Shown here piece by piece: positions 53,126 to 61,942 of a DNA stretch of 61,942 nucleotides. Numbering within the stretch: the first letter of the stretch is position 1; every line of letters starts with the position of its first letter. The translations under genes were made by a program, and so were the position numbers. The notes beneath the pieces were generated by a model. It was not told the DNA's origin and did not search any database. It saw only the letters and a list, made by a program, of their open reading frames with translations. Origin of the DNA: a bacterium (GTDB lineage: Bacteria; CLD3; SB21); contig JABWCP010000022.1 of the NCBI GenBank assembly GCA_013360215.1, positions 1 through 61,942 of the forward strand, in the 5' to 3' direction.

Positions 53126-53878
53126 CTATTTCCCTTTTCGTCTTTGTCGCATGACATCAAAAAAGACAATGCCCGCAGCCACCGAAGCATTGAGCGATTG
53201 GATTTGGCCGCTCATCGGGATGCGAATCAAAAAATCACAATGTTCAGCTACCATTTTACGCATCCCTTTACCTTCACTACCTATAACAATACCGACAGCA
53301 TCACGCGCATCAATCGCATCATAATCGCGATCTCCGTCAAGACTTGTTCCGTAAATCCAAACCCCGCGTTCCTGTAATTCTTCAAGCGCTTGTGTAAGAT
53401 TAGTTACTTGTACGACGGGAATATACGCCGTGGCGCCCGCAGACGTTTTTACAACGGTTGCGTTAACTTCTGCCGAACGGTGTTTAGGGATGACTATACC
53501 GTGAAAACCGGCGCATTCGGCACTGCGAATAATAGCTCCGAGATTATGCGGGTCGGTTATTTCATCCAAAATAGCAACGAGCGGCTTCTCTCCGGCAGCA
53601 ACGGCACGATCAAATATAACGTCCATTTCCACGTATTGGAATTCTTTTTGATCAAGCAATACCATGGCGCCTTGATGATTATTTTTTCCGCCGATCATAT
53701 CTGAAAAATACCGCGCATCCATGGTTCGAACACGAATTTGTTTTCTTTTGCAGACGTTGATAATTTCATCAATGGCGTCGCCATGAGCGCCGATTTGCAG
53801 TATTACTTCTTTTACAGGAATTCCAGATTTAAGCGCTTCGAAAACAGGTTGTCTTCCGAAAATAATATTAGTTTTCAT
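53126..53878 (-). CDS. rlmB: 23S rRNA 2'-O-ribose methyltransferase (RlmB/TrmH family)
   Basis: 250 residues, SPOUT superfamily with deep trefoil knot. An L30e-like N-terminal substrate-binding domain (~1-75) is followed by the three motifs DPHNLGAIIRSAE, VIGSEGKGM and IPMSGQIQSLNASVAAG. RlmB methylates G2251 of 23S rRNA in E. coli; related TrmH-like enzymes have other targets, so the site is inferred. It overlaps the end of the LptF/G gene by 11 bases. Confidence 0.9.
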   Translation of the reverse strand: MKTNIIFGRQPVFEALKSGIPVKEVILQIGAHGDAIDEIINVCKRKQIRVRTMDARYFSDMIGGKNNHQGAMVLLDQKEFQYVEMDVIFDRAVAAGEKPLVAILDEITDPHNLGAIIRSAECAGFHGIVIPKHRSAEVNATVVKTSAGATAYIPVVQVTNLTQALEELQERGVWIYGTSLDGDRDYDAIDARDAVGIVIGSEGKGMRKMVAEHCDFLIRIPMSGQIQSLNASVAAGIVFFDVMRQRRKGK

Positions 53879-55490
53879 TATTTTTCCGTTTAAAACTATT
53901 CTTCATTGTTAAGTTCAACGAATGGAAAAAGGATCGGATGGTCAACCAACCCATCGTTTTTTCAGTTACGGTTTGATATATCAAGACACACCCAAGTATG
54001 CCTAAAAAGAAATTCATAAACCACATTGCAAAAAAAGGATTCATTAGCCCGCGATCCGCCAGATCCTCTCCGAGTATTAAACAGAAATAATATGCGATAA
54101 AGAAAAACAAACTAATCCCTGCGGCGAGACCCAAATTACCGCGTTTGGCTTTCACACCGATAGGCGCACCCAATAACACAAAAATCAAACATGCCATCGG
54201 TATCGAATATTTTTTATTCACCTCGACCATACTCTGATCCATCAGCCGCTGATAGCTCGAAACGGTACTGATATTTCCGGAAACCTGATTGCTGATCGCG
54301 GTTAACGGCATTTCTACAGAATCGACCGGTATTGCAGACTTGCTCATATTGGGTCGTCGCCCCAAACTCGGATCTAAACTGCGTAAAGCCGATGGTTGTG
54401 ATTCAGCCACCGGTACCGTATGTTTCAGAGTGTCTTTCAAATAAGTTTGTATAGTTTGTTTAAGAGAATCCGATAAAACATAATCCGTATATGGGACATA
54501 CGCCGTATCCAACGCCAGGCGTAGATTCCAATCCATGAAATAATCATTGATCGCATCTAGCCAACTGAACTCCACACAATATTTTTCGACTAATTTGCGA
54601 GCGCGGGGATCCAATTGCGTAACGGATTCCGGTTTTTTTTCTATATTTTTTAAAACCAACCCCATCTGCCTTTCACGTTCTTTGCGATGACGTGCTACTT
54701 CTTCCATGAGTTGATCTATATTCTTTTCGCGATCGTTTCTAAAGGTCTCATCACTTGTTTTTAACGATAGGTTTTCAACGGCAACGATCACTTTGTATTT
54801 TTGAAAAGTTATGCGCTGATATTGATCATTTTTGCCCTGATGGTATTCGTGTATTTCACCCTCTTCCAACTCCAATATCATATTATCGTTGGATTCTTCG
54901 ATCGCTATAGATCCGCGTTTGGCTGTTATGGTTCGTTGTGCATTGCGGTCGGATTTATCAAATATCGTTACACCATAAATTGTGGAGCCGAGTTCATCTT
55001 TGTTTTCAACGATCATGCTAAAATTTTCAATGCCCTCCAAGAACACACCCGGCTCAATGGAAAGTGTCGGTCTTTTAGCCTGGATATTTTTTTTTAGAAC
55101 GCGTGCATTGTGATTAGCCAATGGCAACACTTCATCATTAAACCAAAAAACACCGTAGGTAATAACGCACGCAACGAGAATGACAGGAAATATCAATTTA
55201 AAAAAATTAATACCCCCGGCCTTAAGGGCCGTCACTTCATTGTCGGAGGCGAGACGACCAAACGCCATGATCGTAGCGACGAGAATAGACATCGGAACGA
55301 CCAATACGATAATTCCCGCAAGATTGTATGCAATGAACTCTAAAATCACCGTCATGCTGATGCCTTTGCCTATAATATAACGCATCGCTTGCAGTACAAA
55401 ATTGAGCAAAAGCATGGATGTGATAAGCGCAAGCGCAAAGAAAAACGGTCCGATGTGTTCGCGGATCACATAGCGGGAAACGATAAACAT
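53868..55490 (-). CDS. LptF/LptG-family lipopolysaccharide export permease
   Basis: 540 residues, YjgP/YjgQ family. Six membrane helices in two groups of three flank a periplasmic domain. The N-terminal RYVIREHIGPFFFALA and the later ALKAGGINFF coupling element are typical. LptF and LptG with LptB extract LPS from the inner membrane. It is longer than the usual ~360-400 residues because of a charged insert (~255-400) in or near the periplasmic domain. Only one permease gene is in the window; the partner lies elsewhere. Confidence 0.88.
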   Translation of the reverse strand: MFIVSRYVIREHIGPFFFALALITSMLLLNFVLQAMRYIIGKGISMTVILEFIAYNLAGIIVLVVPMSILVATIMAFGRLASDNEVTALKAGGINFFKLIFPVILVACVITYGVFWFNDEVLPLANHNARVLKKNIQAKRPTLSIEPGVFLEGIENFSMIVENKDELGSTIYGVTIFDKSDRNAQRTITAKRGSIAIEESNDNMILELEEGEIHEYHQGKNDQYQRITFQKYKVIVAVENLSLKTSDETFRNDREKNIDQLMEEVARHRKERERQMGLVLKNIEKKPESVTQLDPRARKLVEKYCVEFSWLDAINDYFMDWNLRLALDTAYVPYTDYVLSDSLKQTIQTYLKDTLKHTVPVAESQPSALRSLDPSLGRRPNMSKSAIPVDSVEMPLTAISNQVSGNISTVSSYQRLMDQSMVEVNKKYSIPMACLIFVLLGAPIGVKAKRGNLGLAAGISLFFFIAYYFCLILGEDLADRGLMNPFFAMWFMNFFLGILGCVLIYQTVTEKTMGWLTIRSFFHSLNLTMKNSFKRKNNEN

Positions 55491-55507
55491 GCCGTGACGT
55501 TTCGGTA

Positions 55508-56092
55508 TTAAGATTTGAGGAGATTTATCTGATCGCGGAGCTTAGCGGCCAACTCATAGTTTTCAGACTCAACGGCCTTTTGAAGGTCTTTTTCCAGTTT
55601 TTCAAGCGGTGTCATGGAAAGTTCGGATGCTTCCGAAGCCGGAACTTTGTTTGTTTGTTTGACATACGCACCGGATTGGACGTCCACATCCAATCCCGCA
55701 GCTTCCATCACTTTTTCTTCTACAAAGATCGGAGAGCCGACGCGTATCGCTATTGCAATCGCATCCGACGGGCGCGAATCAATCACTTGTTCCCCGACAG
55801 AATTACTGTGGATATGAATCGAAGCAAAAAAAGTATTTTTATTTAATTCGGTAATGACAACTTTGTCAACTTCAGCATCCAAGGCGTCTAAAATCTGGAC
55901 GGCTAAATCATGAGTAAACGGGCGAAAAGGTTTGATACCCTGAAGTTCCAGTGCGATCGAATGCGCTTCCGGCGCGCCGATAACAACCGGTAACATGCGA
56001 CCTTTTTCAAGTCCGGTTTCTACCAATTGCAGGATATAGCCATTACTCTGCTCATCCTCAATAATCCATTTTATTTCGACCTGCAATTCCAT
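55508..56092 (-). CDS. Bifunctional nuclease-family protein (DUF151) with UVR motif
   Basis: 194 residues. The DUF151 domain (~1-135) shows the family pattern LPVVIGAPEAHSIALEL and DSRPSDAIAIAIR. A UVR motif (DLQKAVESENYELAAKLRDQ) ends the protein; UVR motifs mediate contacts between UvrB and UvrC and in Clp adaptors. Members are described as nucleases acting on DNA and RNA in some bacteria and plants, but the biological role is not settled. It lies 17 bases upstream of the LptF/G gene. Confidence 0.88.
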   Translation of the reverse strand: MELQVEIKWIIEDEQSNGYILQLVETGLEKGRMLPVVIGAPEAHSIALELQGIKPFRPFTHDLAVQILDALDAEVDKVVITELNKNTFFASIHIHSNSVGEQVIDSRPSDAIAIAIRVGSPIFVEEKVMEAAGLDVDVQSGAYVKQTNKVPASEASELSMTPLEKLEKDLQKAVESENYELAAKLRDQINLLKS

Positions 56093-56143
56093 TACAATTT
56101 CCGTTTCAGTTCTAGAATAAGTTAATATACGACTTAAGGAAAA

Positions 56144-56989
56144 TCAATTATTTTTAACGGTGAAATCGGATTCGTTTTCTTGCCCGACAAACAACAGATC
56201 GGGTATTTCATCGATGATACCGTAATAAAAACAATAAGAATAATATTCCTTCAGCCCTTCAAGTTCCGCTTTCCCAAGTTTGTATTGTATGTTCTCCGTG
56301 AGGTAATTGGCATAAAAATCAGGTTCAAAACCTCGCGCGCGTTCTTGGCTGTAAACTCGTGAAATCTCCGTAATATGATCCAGGCCCGCATCGCGAGAAG
56401 CCGTTAGTGTAAGAATATCTTCCGTATTCAATGCGTCTTCAGCAGCAGCCCAAAACGAATACACAAATGGCAATCCGTCTGTCATATCACCCCACTCTTC
56501 TCCCAGATCAATTTTGTTATCCCATGTATCGTATAACTCAAGTGCATTATCACCGATGATCAAGGCCGCATCGGCCTTTGACAGCATAACTTCGACTTGC
56601 GGTGGCATTGGAATAAACTCAGGGTGAATATCAAATTTTTCGCGTAGAATAATATCTAGCAATCCCACCGATGTACGGCTGCTGATATCGACGGCAACGG
56701 TGTTAATATTCTCAAGATTTCGATTAAAAAAAAGCTCCACGCTTTTCACAAATTGATGTGAAATAACACCGATGTCGGGCACGATCCGAAGGTTTCGATG
56801 ACCGCGAATACGCGAATATTCGATCGACGGTATCAATGCGAGATCAACTTCTTTGTTTTTAAGTTTATCCGCACAGACCGAAGGAATAGCGTATTGAAGT
56901 TCAAACCGCGCTGCGGCGGCTTGCTGCAAACCATAAACGATAGGTCTTGTATTTAGATACTCTACAGCACAGGTTTTAATTTTTTGCAA
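56144..56989 (-). CDS. mqnA: Chorismate dehydratase
   Basis: 281 residues, periplasmic-binding-protein fold. First step of the futalosine route to menaquinone: chorismate to 3-enolpyruvylbenzoate. The N-terminal YLNTRPIVYGL and central DISSRTSVGLLDIIL and AALIIGDNAL are MqnA hallmarks. Menaquinone made this way would serve the HybB/NrfD-like complex. It is 5 bases downstream of the DUF2007-like gene. Confidence 0.93.
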   Translation of the reverse strand: MQKIKTCAVEYLNTRPIVYGLQQAAAARFELQYAIPSVCADKLKNKEVDLALIPSIEYSRIRGHRNLRIVPDIGVISHQFVKSVELFFNRNLENINTVAVDISSRTSVGLLDIILREKFDIHPEFIPMPPQVEVMLSKADAALIIGDNALELYDTWDNKIDLGEEWGDMTDGLPFVYSFWAAAEDALNTEDILTLTASRDAGLDHITEISRVYSQERARGFEPDFYANYLTENIQYKLGKAELEGLKEYYSYCFYYGIIDEIPDLLFVGQENESDFTVKNN

Positions 56990-56994
56990 ACGTC

Positions 56995-57297
56995 TTATTC
57001 CTCATTTTCATCACGATCTTCATCTTCTTCTGACGCACCGACATCGGCGTCCTCTGACAGCTCCATATCAGGTAATTCGATGTCTTTACAAACATCCAAA
57101 GCTTCCTGCAATTTATCTTGAGGAACGAGGATTTTGATCTCCGATAAGTCTCCTACCCACACCGTATTGACACTGTCTTTTTGACTGAACACAGTATTTT
57201 CTATGCCGGCCGACTGTAGCTGGTCACTGATCAGCTCCGCTTGATGTTCATAGGAAACCGTTTTAACAACGGCCCAACCTTCGATTAATTCACTCAT
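56995..57297 (-). CDS. Small DUF2007-like protein with acidic tail
   Basis: 100 residues. Residues ~8-75 (YEHQAELISDQLQSAGI and IKILVPQDKLQEALDV) match the ferredoxin-like DUF2007 pattern, annotated as a putative signal-transducing domain. The last ~25 residues are almost all Asp/Glu. Lies 13 bases from the TPR gene upstream and 5 bases from mqnA. Confidence 0.8.
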   Translation of the reverse strand: MSELIEGWAVVKTVSYEHQAELISDQLQSAGIENTVFSQKDSVNTVWVGDLSEIKILVPQDKLQEALDVCKDIELPDMELSEDADVGASEEDEDRDENEE

Positions 57298-57310
57298 AAC
57301 AACCTCCGAT

Positions 57311-58165
57311 TTATTTGGGTTGCAGTACTCCGATCCAGTATTCCGCGCTTTCTTTCCATCGTTTATCGTTGGCAGCTTTCCGATAATCCGCTAACGCTTC
57401 CTCGGTTCTATTCAAAAGTCGTAACGCCTCAGCCCGTTCAAAAAGAATTCCGTACTTCCATTTTTCTTCTTCTATGTTTCCGGCTTGGTTTATCAATCGT
57501 AATGTTCGCTCCGGTTCTTTGGCTTCATTGTAACAATTAGATAGTTCATACACGGAAGCGGCATGCGCCGGATGATGATTAACTATCTGCTCTAAAATTG
57601 CCACGGCTTCATCCGTTCGATTTAGTTGATCCTTTAGAAGCTTCGCTTTAATGTAAGAAATTTCAGGATGAACCGCATTATTTTTCAAAAAATCATTACA
57701 AGTTTCAATAGCTAGCGAATAATTTTTAACATCCGAAAGAAGCCATACTTTGTATTGAACAGCTTTTGCTGTTATATTTGTATTTCCATTCGGAAGATGA
57801 ATGGCTAAATCATAATACACCATAGCGCGGTTGATTTCACCGGTACGCCGGTAAGCCACGCCGAGATTAACGTAAACTTTTTGGTAAGACGAGTCGGCGG
57901 TAATCGCTTTATGATAAATGGATATAGCTTCGTTCCAACGTTTAGCTTTACTTAATCTATTCCCTTCTTTGTAATAACCCCGTGCCTGTTCCCGGGCTGC
58001 ACGACGGGATTGATTGAGGCTATCGGTTTCTTTCCTCTTTTGTTTCCAATTTTCAAGCTGCACGGTATAATCATCACCATCGTCATCCTGTTCTTGCGCA
58101 AAAGCGATGGGGAACGTGCTAAACAGCAAAATAATATAAAACAAAAAAGGCGCCGACTTTGTCAT
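57311..58165 (-). CDS. Exported TPR-repeat protein
   Basis: 284 residues from ATG 58165, chosen because AAAAGGCGATTCG precedes it and a signal peptide follows (cleavage near IAFAQE). An upstream in-frame ATG at 58282 would translate the tRNA-Leu gene and is a false start. About seven TPR units span ~65-280 (YYKEGNRLSKAKRWNEAIS, VYVNLGVAYRRTGEINRAM). TPRs bind protein partners; this one would act in the periplasm. Cotranscribed with tRNA-Leu upstream and the DUF2007-like gene downstream. Confidence 0.85.
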   Translation of the reverse strand: MTKSAPFLFYIILLFSTFPIAFAQEQDDDGDDYTVQLENWKQKRKETDSLNQSRRAAREQARGYYKEGNRLSKAKRWNEAISIYHKAITADSSYQKVYVNLGVAYRRTGEINRAMVYYDLAIHLPNGNTNITAKAVQYKVWLLSDVKNYSLAIETCNDFLKNNAVHPEISYIKAKLLKDQLNRTDEAVAILEQIVNHHPAHAASVYELSNCYNEAKEPERTLRLINQAGNIEEEKWKYGILFERAEALRLLNRTEEALADYRKAANDKRWKESAEYWIGVLQPK

Positions 58166-58198
58166 CGAATCGCCTTTTAAAAAATTTGGATTCATAAG

Positions 58199-58280
58199 TG
58201 CGGAAGGCGGGATTTGAACCCGCACGCCTACCGGCGCCACCCCCTCAAGATGGTGCGTCTGCCAATTTCGCCACTTCCGC
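58199..58280 (-). tRNA. tRNA-Leu (anticodon GAG)
   Basis: 82 bases, type II with a long variable arm. Acceptor GCGGAAG/CTTCCGC, discriminator A, anticodon stem CCATC/GGTGG with loop TTGAGGG (anticodon GAG), and T-arm GCGGGTTCAAATCCCGC. CCA is not encoded. A promoter lies just upstream. Confidence 0.95.
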
Positions 58281-58296
58281 ATAAATTAGCGCACGA

Positions 58297-58324
58297 AATA
58301 TACGCTAATTTTATTTTTTTGCAA
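58297..58324 (-). promoter_or_regulatory. Sigma-70-type promoter for tRNA-Leu
   Basis: On the minus strand TTGCAA, 16-base spacer, TATATT (58302-58297), placing the start ~10 bases before the mature tRNA 5' end. Confidence 0.65.
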
Positions 58325-58340
58325 TAAAAAAAGCTGCAAA

Positions 58341-58359
58341 ATCCGTAAATCTTACGAAT
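58341..58359 (-). terminator. Weak terminator after secG
   Basis: Minus-strand hairpin ATTCGTAA-GAT-TTACGGAT followed by TTTGCAGCTTTTTTT. The T-tract is displaced by about ten bases. Confidence 0.4.
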
Positions 58360-58371
58360 GTATTGCGGTTC

Positions 58372-58683
58372 TTAGTTTTGCGGTGTAGGAAGCGCAGGCG
58401 CAGACTGTCCGCCACCTTGTTCCAGTTCTTTTTCTATAATACCCTGCTCGGCACCACCATCACGCAATCCTTTGATATTAAGGCTCACACTGAGTACGGC
58501 GAACAAAATGGCAAGTACAACCGTAGCTTTGACAAGGGTATCTGCAGCTTGACGTCCGCTAAGAATAGTTGAAGCGCCACCACCGAGACCTGCAAGTCCG
58601 CCGCCTTTGCTGGATTGCATAAGAATCGCACCGATCAACAAAATGCTGACAATGATGTGTAAAACAACAAGAAACGCAAACAT
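58372..58683 (-). CDS. secG: Protein translocase subunit SecG
   Basis: 103 residues with two membrane helices (~3-22 and ~50-70) around the conserved loop MQSSKGGGLAGLGGG. SecG stabilises SecYEG during export. The C-terminal tail is Gly/Gln/Pro-rich. It is last in the gap-pgk-tpiA-secG operon, a frequent arrangement. Confidence 0.94.
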   Translation of the reverse strand: MFAFLVVLHIIVSILLIGAILMQSSKGGGLAGLGGGASTILSGRQAADTLVKATVVLAILFAVLSVSLNIKGLRDGGAEQGIIEKELEQGGGQSAPALPTPQN

Positions 58684-58719
58684 GGATTTACTCCTGAGTA
58701 ATGATGAATTATAATTGAA

Positions 58720-59481
58720 TTATATTTTTTCAGCTGCATGTATGATCGCGGCAAACGACTCGGCTTCGAGGCTGGCGCCGCCTACGAGGGCGCCGTCAAT
58801 ATCCGCACAACCTAATAAGGCGGCAGCATTATCGGGTTTCACGCTCCCGCCATATTGAATGATCATTTTATCTGATATTGTTTTTCCAAATGAATCCCGC
58901 GCTAAGTCGCGTATAAACTTATGTACCGCTTCGGCTTCGGCAACCGTAGCATTTTTGCCCGTTCCAATGGCCCAAACCGGCTCGTATGCAATAATTATTT
59001 TGGCTGCTTTATCTGAATCCAGATTTTTCATCGCACCGAGGTATTGCTGACGAATAACCGATTCGGTATGTCCTTCCTGGCGTTGTTCAAGCGTCTCACC
59101 GACGCATACGATCGGCGTAAGTGATTCCAGCAAAGCAAATTCGATTTTATGATTTACCATCGTATCGGTTTCAAAAAAATGTTGCCGCCTTTCCGAGTGG
59201 CCGATGATCACATATTCGCAGCCGGATTCTTTGATCATTTCGGCAGAAATCTCACCGGTATAGGCTCCGTATTTATGCAAATACATATTCTGCGCGCCGA
59301 CTTTGATTTTAGTATCTTTCAAAACATCACGCACCGCGGCAATACTGATGGACGGAGGGCAAACAGCCATCTCCGTTTTACGGATATCGGTTAATTTCAG
59401 TTTGAGCGATTTGGCTAAGTGCAGGGCCGCATTCGGGCCTTTATGCATTTTCCAATTTCCGACGATTACCTTTTTACGCAT
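58720..59481 (-). CDS. tpiA: Triosephosphate isomerase
   Basis: 253 residues, TIM barrel. Interconverts dihydroxyacetone phosphate and glyceraldehyde 3-phosphate. Active-site Asn-Lys at NWKMHKG, His in IIGHSERR, Glu in [11 protein letters not shown], and loop 8 [10 protein letters not shown] are intact. Overlaps the pgk end by 8 bases. Confidence 0.97.
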   Translation of the reverse strand: MRKKVIVGNWKMHKGPNAALHLAKSLKLKLTDIRKTEMAVCPPSISIAAVRDVLKDTKIKVGAQNMYLHKYGAYTGEISAEMIKESGCEYVIIGHSERRQHFFETDTMVNHKIEFALLESLTPIVCVGETLEQRQEGHTESVIRQQYLGAMKNLDSDKAAKIIIAYEPVWAIGTGKNATVAEAEAVHKFIRDLARDSFGKTISDKMIIQYGGSVKPDNAAALLGCADIDGALVGGASLEAESFAAIIHAAEKI

Positions 59482-60673
59482 GGGTCAAAGCTTCCACACC
59501 GGGCAAAATTTTTCCTTCGAGAAATTCGAGAGACGCACCGCCGCCCGTGGACACGTGCGTGACTTGTTTTTCAAGACCCAATTCCGTTATCGCGGCCGCC
59601 GAATCACCGCCGCCGACAATGGTCACCCCGCCTTTTCGTGTTGTTTCGACCAAACTTTCGGCAATGGCTTTTGTGCCTTTAGCAAAATTGGGCATCTCAA
59701 AAACACCCATCGGCCCATTCCACACAACCGTTCCTGCAGAATTAATCTCTTTACGAAACATATCGATCGTAGCCGGGCCGATGTCTAAACCCATCCAGCC
59801 AGACGGTATTTTATCCATCGAAACGGTTTTAATTTCGGTTTCATTTTTAAACTCCGTAGCGACAACGGCATCGACCGGAAACAAAACGCGCGTAGTACCG
59901 CTTTTCGCTCTTTCGATTATAGACTTTGCTAAATCAGCTTTTTCGGCCTCAAAAAGCGAATTACCGATTTCATACCCCATGACTTTGGCAAAAGTAAACG
60001 CCATACCGCCGCCGATAATGATGGTATCCACTTTTTTCATTAGGTTTTCGATCACATCTATTTTACCGGAAATTTTGGCACCGCCGATGATGGCAACAAA
60101 AGGCCGTTTGGGGTTTTGAACCGCATTACCGAGATAACGCAATTCTTTTTCCATAAGGTAACCCGCGATATTTTGTTTGAAATACCGCGTAACGCCCTCG
60201 GTAGATGCATGTGCACGATGTGCTGTGCCAAACGCATCATTGACATAAATGTCGCCAAGCTTGGCCAGTTTTTCAGCAAAAGCGTTATCGTTGGCTTCTT
60301 CTTCATTATAATATCGGAGATTTTCAAGCAACAATACTTGACCTTTGGATAAACCCGCCGCTTGTTTTTCGACGGTATCTCCGATACAATCTTCCGCCAT
60401 TATTACGGGTTGTCCCAAAAGTTCTGAAAGCCTCACTGCGCAAGGTTTTAGAGACATTGCAGGATTTTTTTTACCTTTTGGCCGTCCCAAATGACTCATC
60501 AAAACCGGAATACCGCCATCGCTCAATATCTTCTTTATTGTCGGCAAAGATTCACGAATGCGTGTATCGTCCGTAATGCGGAGTGTGTCGTCCAACGGAA
60601 CATTAAAATCAACCCGTACAAGCACCTTTTTTCCGGCGACATGGACTTGATCCATCGTAAGCTTATTCATCAT
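59474..60673 (-). CDS. pgk: Phosphoglycerate kinase
   Basis: 399 residues. Transfers phosphate from 1,3-bisphosphoglycerate to ADP. The N-terminal [10 protein letters not shown], hinge and C-terminal [11 protein letters not shown] and [13 protein letters not shown] motifs are intact. A second Met directly follows the first, so the start may be 60670. Lies 12 bases after gap and overlaps tpiA by 8 bases. Confidence 0.97.
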   Translation of the reverse strand: MMNKLTMDQVHVAGKKVLVRVDFNVPLDDTLRITDDTRIRESLPTIKKILSDGGIPVLMSHLGRPKGKKNPAMSLKPCAVRLSELLGQPVIMAEDCIGDTVEKQAAGLSKGQVLLLENLRYYNEEEANDNAFAEKLAKLGDIYVNDAFGTAHRAHASTEGVTRYFKQNIAGYLMEKELRYLGNAVQNPKRPFVAIIGGAKISGKIDVIENLMKKVDTIIIGGGMAFTFAKVMGYEIGNSLFEAEKADLAKSIIERAKSGTTRVLFPVDAVVATEFKNETEIKTVSMDKIPSGWMGLDIGPATIDMFRKEINSAGTVVWNGPMGVFEMPNFAKGTKAIAESLVETTRKGGVTIVGGGDSAAAITELGLEKQVTHVSTGGGASLEFLEGKILPGVEALTHA

Positions 60674-60685
60674 CGTTTCGTCCGT

Positions 60686-61826
<1,141 letters not shown>

Positions 61827-61942
61827 CCGAAAATAAGGAAGGCAATGGGAAACGGAAGCAACATCGTACCCCCCTTTGGATAGAAGGGAAAGAAGGATTG
61901 AGATTGGTGATAGAACATTGCAGGAAGTCTTGCGAGCGTAGC

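Noticed and set aside
58166-58282. N-terminal extension of the TPR protein (MRKWRNWQTHHLEG...)
   Set aside because: These codons are translation of the tRNA-Leu gene; the real start is at 58165 with its own ribosome binding site and signal peptide.

Overview
The window reads as chromosomal DNA of a diderm (Gram-negative-type) bacterium, most likely of the Fibrobacterota-Chlorobiota-Bacteroidota (FCB) superphylum or a relative such as Ignavibacteriota, Calditrichota or KSB1. This is inferred from outer-membrane assembly genes (BamD, an LptF/G permease), lipoproteins, Ig-like surface proteins, paired DUF3857 transglutaminase-like proteins, a membrane pyrophosphatase and futalosine-type menaquinone synthesis (MqnA). 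No genus can be named from sequence alone. No CRISPR array, insertion sequence, rRNA or prophage was seen. Two tRNA genes (Gln-TTG, Leu-GAG) are present.

Layout: 1-2023 holds two coupled secreted-protein genes, one running off the left edge. 2267-9800 (minus) holds a possible operon: a large unknown cytoplasmic protein broken by a 34-bp tandem duplication, a class II glutamine amidotransferase, BamD, NadD, an ABC exporter and a LOG-family protein. 10005-13823 (plus) carries a TetR repressor with matching operator palindromes, a lipase-like hydrolase, a 40-residue mini-ORF and an inositol-lipid pair (CDP-alcohol phosphatidyltransferase, inositol-3-phosphate synthase). 13892-31109 is mostly housekeeping: a lipoprotein phosphodiesterase, prfC, adk, trmB, an enoyl-CoA hydratase, a TlpA-like thioredoxin, rpsF-rpsR-rplI, hppA, pth, rplY, prs, tRNA-Gln, ispE, PBP1A, ubiX and a CPBP protease. 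31252-32648 holds three very small membrane-protein genes, each with a strong ribosome binding site, around a GTG-started envelope protein with a sigma-54-like promoter. 32741-35134 is a WYL regulator followed by L-serine dehydratase.

The most distinctive locus is 35239-42381 (minus), six tightly packed genes. In order of transcription they are a Tat-exported HybA-like ferredoxin, a HybB/NrfD-like quinone-binding membrane subunit, a 13-haem c-type cytochrome, a histidine kinase whose periplasmic sensor has haem c attachment motifs and whose ATPase domain carries an inserted zinc ribbon, and two response regulators each fused to a GcvH/lipoyl-like domain. There are no hydrogenase catalytic subunits. 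It looks like a quinone-linked electron-transfer module with its own built-in redox-sensing circuit.

42766-53044 contains a transglutaminase-like pair (one intact, one with the triad lost), a large outer-membrane beta-barrel candidate, a CHASE2 adenylate cyclase and a duplicated-repeat membrane protein. 53126-61747 (minus) returns to core genes: rlmB, an LptF/G permease, a bifunctional nuclease, mqnA, a DUF2007-like protein, a TPR protein, tRNA-Leu, and the glycolytic gap-pgk-tpiA-secG operon behind a clear sigma-70 promoter.
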